A program made the translations under genes and the position numbers. The notes beneath the pieces were generated by a model. The model searched no databases. It was not told the origin of the DNA and worked only from the letters and a program-made list of their open reading frames with translations. Below, one piece after another: positions 56,268 to 64,000 of a DNA stretch of 64,000 nucleotides. This stretch comes from a virus: the IMG/VR virus record IMGVR_UViG_3300009176_000003, positions 1 to 64,000 of that record. The stretch is one strand, 5' to 3'. Positions within the stretch are counted from its first letter, which is position 1. Each line of letters opens with the position of its first letter.

Positions 56268-58424
56268 TTACCGCGGCGGTAGCGGGCGCGACTGGAATGC
56301 TGGCCGCGCCCCTGCATTGGGCAGTGCCGGACGCATGGTCGGGCCGGGCTTCGCGCCGGCCATGCCGGTGCGGAGTTTTCGCGATTTCGCGATCAAGTCG
56401 GTGAAGAACTTGGTGCCCTGGTGTTTGACGACGTCGCGCGGGATCACGTACTCGCCGGCGTTTAACCTGGCAGCGATATCGTCGGTCTGCCGGCCCTGGC
56501 TAGGGCTCGCTGACCGGGGAACAGGCCCGCCGGTGGTCGGCACCACGCCCTGCTGTTGAGCACCGGGACGCGGGCGGCGCAGCATCGGGCGCTGTGACAG
56601 TGCGCCGTTCGGCTTCGGCATCGGGCGTTGTGGACGCCGGGGTGGGCCTCCCGGCCGCATGCCCGGCGGACGCCGCACCGGTCCACCTTGTGCATAATAA
56701 TCCGCGCTGTCGCCACTGAATGACTCGCCACCGTAGTCGCCGCTATAGCCCCCGCTGTCGTCGTAACCGCTGTAGTCGTCGTAGCCGCTGTCATAATAGT
56801 CGTCGTAGTAGCTGTTGTCCTCGTAGTCGCCAGACGCGTCATAGCCGGAGTCGTCGTAACCGCTGCTGTCGTAGTCGTCGTAGTAGCTGTTGTCCTCGTA
56901 GTCGCTCTGATCGTAATAACTGTCGTCGTTCTGGTCCTGCGCGCTGTAATAATCGTCGGAATAACTGTTGTCCTGGTAGTCGTCGACCCCGCTCGGGTTC
57001 TCGTAGTCGGCAAAATCCTGCCCGCCCCACGGGTCGTTAGTCGTGCTTCCCTGGCCGATGTCGCTCCAGGTGTCGCCGTCGCCGCCACCCGGCTGCTGGT
57101 AGCTCGCCTGCTGATAGTTGTTGCTCTGGTCCTGCCAGCTCTGCAGCGGCGACTCGTTGTTTTGTTGTGCCGGCGTCGCGTCAGGCCAGGTCGCGTCTAG
57201 GTTCCATTTGCTTCCTTCATAGGGATTGGCAGTGGGGTCGACGTTGAACCCGCCCGGGCCGACGTTGTTGGAGTATTCCGGCGGCAAGTTCCAGTTCGAC
57301 ACCCCCGGCTCGTTCCACTGCGGAGTATCAGCCCCGTATTCCTTGCCGACATCAAACGTGTCCGGCTGCCACTGCGGCATCAGCCCGCCGGTGGACGGGT
57401 CAAAATACGGGATCGTCCCGTAGTAGCCCTCCTCGCCGCCGGTGCCGGCCCCAGGATCTTCGTCTTCCGCGTCGGTCTTGTAGACGCCGCTGCCGGCGCT
57501 TCCCTTGGGGGCGACCGCCATCCCCGGACCGCTGCCACCGCCTCCGCTGCCATCGCCCTTGCCGGCACCGCCGCCCTTCTCCTTGGGCTGCTGCTGTTGC
57601 TTCTGGCCGCCTTCGCCTTTTTCCGGGTCGCGCTGCTGGCTCTGCGAACTCTGCTGCGAGCCGCCCTGCGAGGTCGACTGCTGCTTATTGGCGACCGGCG
57701 GCAGCTTGTTGGCGGCGACTGCGGCGTTGAAAAACGGCGCAGCCGACTGGGCCAGGTTCGCGCCGGTGTTGAGCAGGCCCAAGATCGCGTTCTCGGCCCC
57801 GGTCAGTCCCGCATAAGACGACTGGATCGCGTTGATCGCCTGGCCGGGCATGTTCTGCCCCCAGTTGATCCCCTGCGCGGTCATCTGGCGGCCGACGTCC
57901 TCGGTATGCTGCGCCGCCGCGGTGCCAGCACCGGCGCGGGCCGCCGCGTCCTGGGTGCGCGCCGACAGCAGCATGTCCTGGTAGCGGCCGGAGTTCACGT
58001 TGACGCCAAAGGAGCCGAGCTTCTGCTCCATCGCGCTCATCGCGGCCTGGTCCGCCTGCCCCACGGTGGACATCGCCTTGCCGGCCTCGAACGCCTGGCG
58101 GCCCTCCGACGCGTAAGAGCCCGCGTCGCGCAGCCACTGATCCATCAGTGGTTTGATCTGGTCGGTGTACTGGTGCAAAATCGTGTCGGCGAGGCCCTTG
58201 CCCTTGCCGGACATCTCCAGGAAGTTTGCAATAGTCTGGTCGGTGACGCCCTCGCCCTTGGCGTACTGGTCCATCGCCCAGTTGTACTGGCGGTCGCCCA
58301 GTGCGTTGAGCAGCGTCGACTGCATCAGCCCCCAGTTCGACTGGGCGCTGTCCATAATCTGGGGAGTCGAGGTGCTCTGTGACTCGCTAAAGGACGTGCC
58401 CTGGGAAGAGCTTTCGCCAGCCAT
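56268..58424 (-). CDS. Internal virion protein with Tyr/Asp repeats
   Basis: This is a 718-residue protein. Residues 1-240 are helical (MDSAQSNWGLMQSTLLNALG and on). Residues 240-330 are Gln/Gly/Lys-rich. About 495-590 is a Tyr/Asp/Ser tract (YEDNSYYDDYD, SGYDDSGYD) encoded partly by a 33-base direct repeat. The C-terminus carries YAQGGPVRRPP and the motif DDIAARLNAGEYVIPRDVVKHQG..FF, common in podovirus virion proteins. Its stop codon TAA is supplied by a dispersed-palindrome copy (56268-56282). Role: probably ejection or core protein, by position. Confidence 0.7.
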   Translation of the reverse strand: MAGESSSQGTSFSESQSTSTPQIMDSAQSNWGLMQSTLLNALGDRQYNWAMDQYAKGEGVTDQTIANFLEMSGKGKGLADTILHQYTDQIKPLMDQWLRDAGSYASEGRQAFEAGKAMSTVGQADQAAMSAMEQKLGSFGVNVNSGRYQDMLLSARTQDAAARAGAGTAAAQHTEDVGRQMTAQGINWGQNMPGQAINAIQSSYAGLTGAENAILGLLNTGANLAQSAAPFFNAAVAANKLPPVANKQQSTSQGGSQQSSQSQQRDPEKGEGGQKQQQQPKEKGGGAGKGDGSGGGGSGPGMAVAPKGSAGSGVYKTDAEDEDPGAGTGGEEGYYGTIPYFDPSTGGLMPQWQPDTFDVGKEYGADTPQWNEPGVSNWNLPPEYSNNVGPGGFNVDPTANPYEGSKWNLDATWPDATPAQQNNESPLQSWQDQSNNYQQASYQQPGGGDGDTWSDIGQGSTTNDPWGGQDFADYENPSGVDDYQDNSYSDDYYSAQDQNDDSYYDQSDYEDNSYYDDYDSSGYDDSGYDASGDYEDNSYYDDYYDSGYDDYSGYDDSGGYSGDYGGESFSGDSADYYAQGGPVRRPPGMRPGGPPRRPQRPMPKPNGALSQRPMLRRPRPGAQQQGVVPTTGGPVPRSASPSQGRQTDDIAARLNAGEYVIPRDVVKHQGTKFFTDLIAKSRKLRTGMAGAKPGPTMRPALPNAGARPAFQSRPLPPR
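56798..56905 (-). repeat. 33-base direct repeat in the Tyr/Asp region
   Basis: Identical 33-base segments lie at 56798-56830 and 56873-56905, 75 bases (25 codons) apart. They encode the DYEDNSYYDDY segment. The in-frame period means recombination could lengthen or shorten the tract without a frameshift. Confidence 0.75.
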
Positions 58425-58498
58425 GAAAAATCCGCCTCAGCAGTCTATGTGACCGTGGCGGTAACATGCCCCCAATCCGGTTAAGTAAGTCTGAACCC

Positions 58499-58813
58499 CT
58501 AGGTGCCGTCGCCCTGGACAATCGGCACGGTCAGCGTCTCGCCGGTGAGCGTGTTGACATAGGTCACCGAGACCAGAGTCACGCGCCGGGCTTTGGAATT
58601 CTCCTCCGGGATCTCGGACCGCTCATCAAGCGCGTTAACCGAGTGTAGCACCCAGTCCGGCGACAGCCCGCCGGTTGACGATGGTGGCAGCGGCAAAGAC
58701 AACAGAGGCGGCGGGGGCGGGACCGCACGGGACATGATGTTTGCTTCGAGCATGTGGCGCTCGATCATGTCTTTGACCTGGGCCTGGATGTTGATTTCGG
58801 GCGGATCGTCCAT
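58499..58813 (-). CDS. Small late protein
   Basis: This is a 104-residue protein, MDDPPEINIQAQVKDMIERHM onwards. A Pro run in the middle (VPPPPPLLSLPLPPS) separates a helical N-terminus from a beta-rich end (VTLVSVTYVNTLTGETLTV). The 74-base gap to the next gene contains a palindrome copy (58450-58464). No family is recognised; it is probably structural. Confidence 0.6.
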   Translation of the reverse strand: MDDPPEINIQAQVKDMIERHMLEANIMSRAVPPPPPLLSLPLPPSSTGGLSPDWVLHSVNALDERSEIPEENSKARRVTLVSVTYVNTLTGETLTVPIVQGDGT

Positions 58814-58818
58814 GCCGG

Positions 58819-59931
58819 CTACTCCGCGTCAGGTTCGGGCAAGGCATCAGGCTCGGGCTTGACCCCCGGAGGCAGCGGCAGGCGGATCGGCGGCTGGTCG
58901 GGCTCGAACTCGTAATACACGTCGGTCGGCGGAATCGGCGACAGGCTGATCCGATAAGGATGAAATTTTTTGCCGTAGTTGTCGGTCTGCCGGTAGTCCG
59001 GGTCCTCGTGTTTTTTCACGCTGATCAGAAAATTTCCCTGGCTCTCGCTCGTCAGGTTCATGACATATTCGTGGTCGGGGTCGAGTTTCTGGTCCTCGTA
59101 GTCGATTCCAAAGCCTTGTTCACCGAGATTAGCGACTTGTTCTACTTTTGTCAGGGGTTTGCGTGCGGTCGAGAACACCGCCAAATCAATACCAGCATAT
59201 CCTTCCTGGTAAGGCGGCGTGTCAGTTTGTCGTTTTAATATATTGCCGACGTTCAAGGAAATAATCTCGTCGCCTGGCTTGATCGCGAAAAGATACTCGA
59301 TAAACCTGACTTGCTTTGAAAAATAATTTACCGGTATTATGGCAAGCTGCACATAATATGTTGCTGATCGGCTAGCGTGATCGTTCCACGAGTCCATACT
59401 GGCAACAGGGTACTGCCCCGGATAGACCGGATCGAAATAGAGCGGGCATGACGTCCCCTCGATGGATGGACGGAAGGCGTAGGGAAAAGACAGCCCTCCA
59501 GGCCTACCGAAGCCAATCCTAATACCGTCATAGGCTGCCTGCGCGCTGTGACCCACCGGCCCCATGATCGGGTCGGCCCACCCCAACGGACCCTCCGGCG
59601 GCGGAATGACATAAAATGGTCCCCAATCGACGAACGCGGTCTGCTCCGGCACGTACTGCATGCACGTAGAAAACCCATCCTCGCTTTGCTCATTGAAATC
59701 AAGGTCAGTAACTTTATCTATCTCAGTTACTCCCTCGTGCGGCCGAAGGGTGTAATCCGGCGGGCTAACATTGGCAACCGGGGTAGGTCCTTGGCCGTAC
59801 CGAAAATTCCCCAACCGAAGCCGCACATACAGAAATAACTTCCCGCCCCAGTGCACGTCGACGATCTTGGTCATCCACGGTTCGCGCACCGGGCGATAGC
59901 CGGGGAACGCCTGGGACTTCCAGTCGAACAT
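58819..59931 (-). CDS. Structural protein of the tail region
   Basis: This 370-residue protein begins MFDWKSQAFPGYRPVREPWM. It is beta-rich with many aromatic residues (LFLYVRLRLGNFRYG, FVDWGPFYVIPPPEG, DVYYEFEPDQPPIRLPLPP). It ends one base before the next gene's stop and is in the same operon as the tail nozzle-like protein. No known family is recognised. The look is that of a tail or adaptor protein. Confidence 0.6.
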   Translation of the reverse strand: MFDWKSQAFPGYRPVREPWMTKIVDVHWGGKLFLYVRLRLGNFRYGQGPTPVANVSPPDYTLRPHEGVTEIDKVTDLDFNEQSEDGFSTCMQYVPEQTAFVDWGPFYVIPPPEGPLGWADPIMGPVGHSAQAAYDGIRIGFGRPGGLSFPYAFRPSIEGTSCPLYFDPVYPGQYPVASMDSWNDHASRSATYYVQLAIIPVNYFSKQVRFIEYLFAIKPGDEIISLNVGNILKRQTDTPPYQEGYAGIDLAVFSTARKPLTKVEQVANLGEQGFGIDYEDQKLDPDHEYVMNLTSESQGNFLISVKKHEDPDYRQTDNYGKKFHPYRISLSPIPPTDVYYEFEPDQPPIRLPLPPGVKPEPDALPEPDAE

Positions 59932-60375
59932 CTAGCCGTTCTCTTCCGAGCCCGCCTGCACGCCGCGTCCCGCGTTGGCGTCCTGCCAGACCCAGTTCGC
60001 GCCGGTCTTCTGGTCGTGCATGGTCAGCGCCTTGACCCGGTCGTCGATCACCCACTGCTCTTTGTCTTTGGGATTCTCCACTTTGATCTTCTGGCGCACG
60101 ATGCTCATTTGCGTGAAGCGCAGCCTGCCGACCTCCTTGCTGGCGGCAACCCGGACCTGGCTGGGCTTCACGCCGCTCGACGGCCGCAAGATATCGTTGC
60201 GTAAATTCCGGTCGAACTCCTGCTGCTGGCGCGTCGGCGAGAGGTTCTCGTTGGTAATGCGAATAACATCGGCCAGCGTGGCGTTAGGTGGAATGGGTCG
60301 CAACCCCACCGGCGACTGCGGGCCGGGCGGCGGCGCGAAGACCGTCACATTGCAGAAAGGCGCTGATGCCGCCAC
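59932..60375 (-). CDS. Small tail-region protein, GTG start
   Basis: This is a 147-residue protein, MAASAPFCNVTVFAPPPGPQS onwards, with an AGGAGG site. A helical middle (SPTRQQQEFDRNLRNDILRPS) is followed by a charged part (IVRQKIKVENPKDKEQWVI). The start codon lies in a palindrome copy (60366-60380). It is placed directly after the nozzle-like gene and is possibly a head-tail joining or tail component. No family match. Confidence 0.6.
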   Translation of the reverse strand: MAASAPFCNVTVFAPPPGPQSPVGLRPIPPNATLADVIRITNENLSPTRQQQEFDRNLRNDILRPSSGVKPSQVRVAASKEVGRLRFTQMSIVRQKIKVENPKDKEQWVIDDRVKALTMHDQKTGANWVWQDANAGRGVQAGSEENG

Positions 60376-60387
60376 GGTAACCTCCTG

Positions 60388-63201
60388 TTAAATCTGTCCG
60401 AGGTCTTTCACCGACGTGCCAATTTGCACGTCGCTGATCTGCACCCGCGCCTCGATCTGCCAGATCCAGTTGTCCGCCTTGAAGCCATCGACGATACGCA
60501 GCACTTCGCCCGGCTTGCGGATCTCGCGGCAGTCCATCAGCCGGTAGGTGCCGTTACCGTTGGTGTCGGCGTAGGTCTTGATGTAGCCGTAACGGTCCTC
60601 CGGCAACTCGTCCCACGCGGGATCGTCGGCGTCTTCCTCCAGGCGCTCTTCGTTCTGCACAGGTGTGTTCGGCGGCACCGAGAAGAACACTTTCATCGCC
60701 GAGTAATTCCGCTTGGCGTTCTGCTGGTACTCTTTTGACCGCCAGACGTAGGACTTCAGTGCCGGCGCGGGATCGCTGAAGTCGAAATAATACACACCCC
60801 CATTGGCCACGACGATGCCGATGCCGGTCCACGGGTCGGTCTGCACGTTCTGGATGTTGATATCCAGCGGGCTGTCGAGGATCTGCAAACCCAGCCTGTG
60901 CCCGCCGGGGTGTGGCCAGATCGAGAACCCAAGATTGTCCTGGTCGAGTTCAATCGTGAACCCCTGCTGCGCCACGCTGGTGTCGAGTCCGTCGCGCGAG
61001 GTGGTCCCCAGGCAGTAGTAGCAGGACTCCAGAAGGATCGCGCGGGTGTGCTTCTGCGGCACGAGTTGCTGCCAGCGCTCGCGCGTGATCCACTTGTCGC
61101 TGGTGTTGCTGGCGCTGCCGTTGCCCGAGACAAAAATCAGCCCGTTCGGGCTCATGTAGGCGACGTGATTGTCGCCGCCGAGAATGCTGGCGCGCGAGAT
61201 GCACGGCTGCACCGCCGCGCACTTCACCTGGGTCATCTGGCTGGGAACAACACCGTTGATCACGTAGGGTGCGGCAGCGGTGCACACGACCAGCGAGCCA
61301 CCGGTCAGTCCCAACCCGACCACCGGGAAGTCCACGGTCAGCACATAGCCGGGCGGCCACGCATGAGGCCGGTACGGCTCGCAGAACCAGACTTCATTTC
61401 CGATGAAAGAAGCCAGCATGCCGTTCTGCATCACGGTCAGGCCCTGCAGGTTCGCCGGCGGGGGAAACCAGTTGGTGCTGGCCATCACGTCGTTGAGCGC
61501 CACGGTGTCGTTGGGGATCTCGTCGACAAAACTCGCGGTGCCGATGACGAACTCCTCGACGAAGAAGAACGCCGCGCCGCCGCCGACGTCCGGCACGGTG
61601 CGATAAAGCCTTAGTTTTTTCAGGTTGCGGTGCACCCCCATGTCGTTGGGTGGCGGCTGCCACAGCCCCACCGTCCAGACGCCGTTCGACCACCCGGTGA
61701 GCAACACCGGCGGAGAAGGCGGTCCCTCCTCGTTGTACTCGGTCACCCAGGTGTAGACGTAGGAGCGCGACTCCAAGACGTCAGACGTAATCAAGTCCGC
61801 CCACATGTTCAGTGCCGCGCCGGTCGAGCCCATGCCGAAGGCGTTGGCCGGGGGACCGTTGGTAAACGTCGTATGAAACGCGACGTGCACGCCTTGTCCC
61901 GCGTCCCAGTCGGCCGGGCCGCCCATCACGCCGACACTGGTGTCGAACATGATGCCGACCCAGTAATCCGTGTCGCTGCTGAGATTTGTCGGGTTCACAA
62001 ACGAGCTGACGTTGGCGATGTCGGTGACCACGCCCGCGGTGATACTCCCGGTGTTGAGCAAGGTGCCGGGCTGGCCGGCTTCGTCGGCGTAGAGCACGGC
62101 GGCAAAATACGACGCCGGGTAACCATTCGCCGGGTCGTTCGGCATGGTGTTGAACTTGACGTCCTGGATTTGCGTCGTGCCGGGAGAAGTTATTTTGGTC
62201 AAGTAGACGTGGTTGGCCAGGACATCGACCTTGACGCCGTCTTGGGTGAGGTTGCCAAGTTTCAGGCTGTTACCGCCACCGGTAACATCGGCCGTAGGAG
62301 CGCACCCGGGAGGCGGCACACCGAGTAAGTATGGCGGCATCCCGCCCACGATACGATTGTACGTATTGTACGACGGCATCTGGCTGGGACTGGCAAAGTA
62401 ATAGCGGTCGTACATATCGTCGACCACGGGCGACTTGACGACATTCGTGTCCGGGTCGTTGAACTCCAGCCATGCGGCAGCCCCCGTAATGGTGTTGTCG
62501 AACGTCGGGTTGGTGCCGCCCAAAAACGTGCTGGTTACGTGCGAGAAGTCCACCGTGTCGTAGAGCCACTTCATGCGCTCGGTGTTGGTGCTCTCCTGCA
62601 CGACGATCAGGTTGAACGACGCACCGAAGTCTTCTGCACCGACTTCGAGGAACGTGCCCACCAGGTCTTGTCCGGTGTCGGGGGCGTGCAGACCTAAAAT
62701 AGGCTCGGTGTCGGGCAGGAAGAACTTCACCGCGCCGTTGAACGGCGTGGAAGTGCCGTATTGAATTCCTGCGTTGGTGTTCTCGCCGCTGTCGGCGGTG
62801 AGCGCGTGGCCGAGATTCGTGGCCGACGCCATCACGTCTGCGCCAATGAGAACCTCGAACGGCTGGCCCACGATGGCATCGTCGGGGTTGGCCGTCAGCA
62901 CCAAGGTGGTGCGGAACGTGTAGACGTGATCGCCGACGGTGACCGTGTCGCCGTCACGCGGCAGGTCGAGAAACACCAGATAGGCGCGGGCCTGGGTCTT
63001 GGAGACCACAGGCACGCGGTAGACCATGCGCGCCGCCGAGTTGGTCAGCGCGCGGAGTAATTTCGGCTTGCGCCAGCCGATCAGCTCGCCGGAAAACAGG
63101 AAGCCGTTTTCAGCGTAAGATGCTTGACCGGTTGGCAGAAGTGCCGGACTCCAAGCTGGCAACATCCCGCCGAAACTGTTCGAGTTGCAGGCTAGGCACA
63201 A
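60388..63201 (-). CDS. Tail nozzle / tubular protein B-like
   Basis: This 937-residue protein begins at a TTG (63201) with GGGGG in front, keeping the conserved SFGGMLPAWSPALLPTGQASYAENG segment; ATG 63165 would cut into it. The C-terminal half has the recurrent block VMQNGMLASFIGNEVWFCEPY, PHAWPPGYVLTVDFPVVGL, AAAPYVINGVVPSQM and VAYMSPNGLIFVSGNG, seen in podovirus tail proteins that close the portal channel. It is long for the family because of beta-rich inserts at about 100-450. The original 5' start appears displaced by an HNH gene, so the start is uncertain. Confidence 0.75.
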   Translation of the reverse strand: MCLACNSNSFGGMLPAWSPALLPTGQASYAENGFLFSGELIGWRKPKLLRALTNSAARMVYRVPVVSKTQARAYLVFLDLPRDGDTVTVGDHVYTFRTTLVLTANPDDAIVGQPFEVLIGADVMASATNLGHALTADSGENTNAGIQYGTSTPFNGAVKFFLPDTEPILGLHAPDTGQDLVGTFLEVGAEDFGASFNLIVVQESTNTERMKWLYDTVDFSHVTSTFLGGTNPTFDNTITGAAAWLEFNDPDTNVVKSPVVDDMYDRYYFASPSQMPSYNTYNRIVGGMPPYLLGVPPPGCAPTADVTGGGNSLKLGNLTQDGVKVDVLANHVYLTKITSPGTTQIQDVKFNTMPNDPANGYPASYFAAVLYADEAGQPGTLLNTGSITAGVVTDIANVSSFVNPTNLSSDTDYWVGIMFDTSVGVMGGPADWDAGQGVHVAFHTTFTNGPPANAFGMGSTGAALNMWADLITSDVLESRSYVYTWVTEYNEEGPPSPPVLLTGWSNGVWTVGLWQPPPNDMGVHRNLKKLRLYRTVPDVGGGAAFFFVEEFVIGTASFVDEIPNDTVALNDVMASTNWFPPPANLQGLTVMQNGMLASFIGNEVWFCEPYRPHAWPPGYVLTVDFPVVGLGLTGGSLVVCTAAAPYVINGVVPSQMTQVKCAAVQPCISRASILGGDNHVAYMSPNGLIFVSGNGSASNTSDKWITRERWQQLVPQKHTRAILLESCYYCLGTTSRDGLDTSVAQQGFTIELDQDNLGFSIWPHPGGHRLGLQILDSPLDINIQNVQTDPWTGIGIVVANGGVYYFDFSDPAPALKSYVWRSKEYQQNAKRNYSAMKVFFSVPPNTPVQNEERLEEDADDPAWDELPEDRYGYIKTYADTNGNGTYRLMDCREIRKPGEVLRIVDGFKADNWIWQIEARVQISDVQIGTSVKDLGQI

Positions 63202-63716
63202 CTCACCCCCTTCTCTTCCACATACTTGGCAAGACGCCGCAGACGATGTGGATCGTCTTCGCACATACCCAATGCCGTGTTGCAGTACTGACAAAGAATC
63301 CCACGCAAAGCGCCTGTGTCGTGACAATGGTCAACAGCCCACCCATTCTTAGATCTTGGGTCAGTGGAGCTGCACCCCGCACAACACAAACCTTGGGCAG
63401 CAAACATCGCTTCCCATTCCTGTCTAGTTAGTCCGTATGCGCATTTGATTTTAGACCATTTGTTATGCGCTTTTTGTTTGTCCGGATTAGCAAGCCGCCA
63501 CGCTTGATGGTACGCGTTACGTTTTTCTTTTTGCTCTGGCGATAAACTTTTATAGTAGCTAGCAGCCGCTGCTCTCCCCTCCACCGTCTGGTATCTCCTC
63601 CGTTTGTATTCAGTCTCTTTCATTCTGTTTTCAGGATTAAGTCGCCAGCGCTTCCGTGCCGCATGCTGGTTCGCACGTCCACGCTCTGTTAGATGATACG
63701 TGCGAACCGCTGGCAT
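63192..63716 (-). CDS. HNH endonuclease, endonuclease VII-like
   Basis: This is a 174-residue protein. The N-terminal half is very basic and helical (KRWRLNPENRMKETEYKRRRY, KEKRNAYHQAWRLANPDK) for DNA binding. The catalytic part is GLCCAGCSST, AVDHCHDTGALRGILCQYCN and LGMCEDD, the recombination endonuclease VII/HNH pattern with its zinc cysteines. It is more AT-rich than the flanking genes. It occupies the space between the upstream GAAGGAG ribosome site and the tail gene, and overlaps that gene's start by 10 bases. It is probably a homing insertion. Confidence 0.85.
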   Translation of the reverse strand: MPAVRTYHLTERGRANQHAARKRWRLNPENRMKETEYKRRRYQTVEGRAAAASYYKSLSPEQKEKRNAYHQAWRLANPDKQKAHNKWSKIKCAYGLTRQEWEAMFAAQGLCCAGCSSTDPRSKNGWAVDHCHDTGALRGILCQYCNTALGMCEDDPHRLRRLAKYVEEKGVSCA

Positions 63717-63724
63717 ATCTCACT

Positions 63725-64000
63725 CTACTCCTTCAGCGGGGCACTCGTCGCCTTGATGTTGCCCTGGCCCTTGGCCTGGTCAGGCACGTAATCCGGCGGG
63801 CGGAACACCTCGACCGAGCCCTTGTCGGCCCACTTGTCGCGCTTGTGGCGCTCGTGCGCCTCCTGCCGCTCGATCTCCTGGGAGGCGAACTCCATCACGC
63901 GTCTCGCGCCAACCTCCATCTCCAGCTTGGTCTGCTCGACCATTGCCGGCGGCAGTGACGGAGGGGGTGGCGTTACCGCCACGGCAGCCGGCGCACGCGC
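63725..64000 (-). CDS. Small tail-region protein (possibly partial)
   Basis: The frame is open to the right edge. A GTG at 63982 could start an 85-residue protein, MAVTPPPPSLPPAMVEQTKLE, but codons upstream are also open, so the true start may lie outside. It is helical and charged (EIERQEAHERHKRDKWADK). Its final codons contain GAAGGAG, the ribosome site now used by the HNH gene. The GTG lies in a palindrome copy (63973-63987). Function unknown. Confidence 0.6.
   Translation of the reverse strand, partial: ARAPAAVAVTPPPPSLPPAMVEQTKLEMEVGARRVMEFASQEIERQEAHERHKRDKWADKGSVEVFRPPDYVPDQAKGQGNIKATSAPLKE

Noticed and set aside
1-64000. CRISPR arrays, rRNA, tRNA genes and integrase
   Set aside because: No array-like spaced repeats, rRNA segments or recombinase motifs were seen. 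tRNAs cannot be excluded by eye but no cloverleaf was recognised.

Overview
The window is the genome, or most of the genome, of a GC-rich tailed phage of podovirus type (short tail, P22-like portal, ejection proteins, no tape measure gene). No bacterial housekeeping gene is present, and no integrase, tRNA or CRISPR array was seen. The host is probably a Gram-negative proteobacterium. One phage protein (44159-44893) carries a signal peptide and a PEP-CTERM-like tail in the VPGP..GAGLPGL form that I associate with Bradyrhizobium-type alphaproteobacteria; this host guess is weak.

Layout. (1) 1-9962, minus strand: major capsid protein (cut by the left edge), scaffold, small FAKGG-type proteins, a methyltransferase, a glycosyltransferase fused to a glycosidase-like domain, three tandem collagen-like proteins and the portal. 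(2) 10026-12106, plus strand: terminase small and large subunits, divergent from the portal. (3) 12109-23731, minus strand: two paralogous appendage proteins with swapped lectin-type domains, a beta-helix tailspike, a regulator with an OmpR-type DNA-binding domain, a degenerate GIY-YIG protein and very small genes. (4) 23732-24586: an 855-base divergent control region with direct repeats and an AT-rich core. (5) 24587-45184, plus strand: the early and replication block. It holds small accessory genes, a MoxR ATPase with a metallopeptidase/VWA partner, a LuxR-type HTH protein, a family A DNA polymerase, PD-(D/E)XK and VRR nucleases, an SF2 helicase, a Gam-like protein, a candidate ssDNA-binding protein, a primase-helicase, the PEP-CTERM-like protein and an Acb2/Tad1-like protein. 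It ends at a strong hairpin terminator. (6) 45181-64000, mostly minus strand: small proteins, ejection proteins (one of 1948 residues), the lysis cassette and tail proteins, with two HNH endonucleases inserted.

Transcribed leftwards, the right-hand minus block (tail, ejection, lysis) would follow the capsid gene that leaves the left edge. The two ends are therefore probably adjacent on a circularly permuted genome slightly longer than this window.

The most unusual signals are DNA-level. A 15-base palindrome, TTACCGYNRCGGTAA, recurs about 18 times with at most one mismatch, in all modules and in several reading registers. A GGGCGCAGCGCG-plus-hairpin element occurs five times, always in the direction of transcription. 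A leader with three stem-loops precedes the MoxR gene. At protein level the PEP-CTERM-like phage protein, the GT2-TPR-GH130-like fusion beside collagen-like fibres, and the MoxR/VWA cassette stand out.
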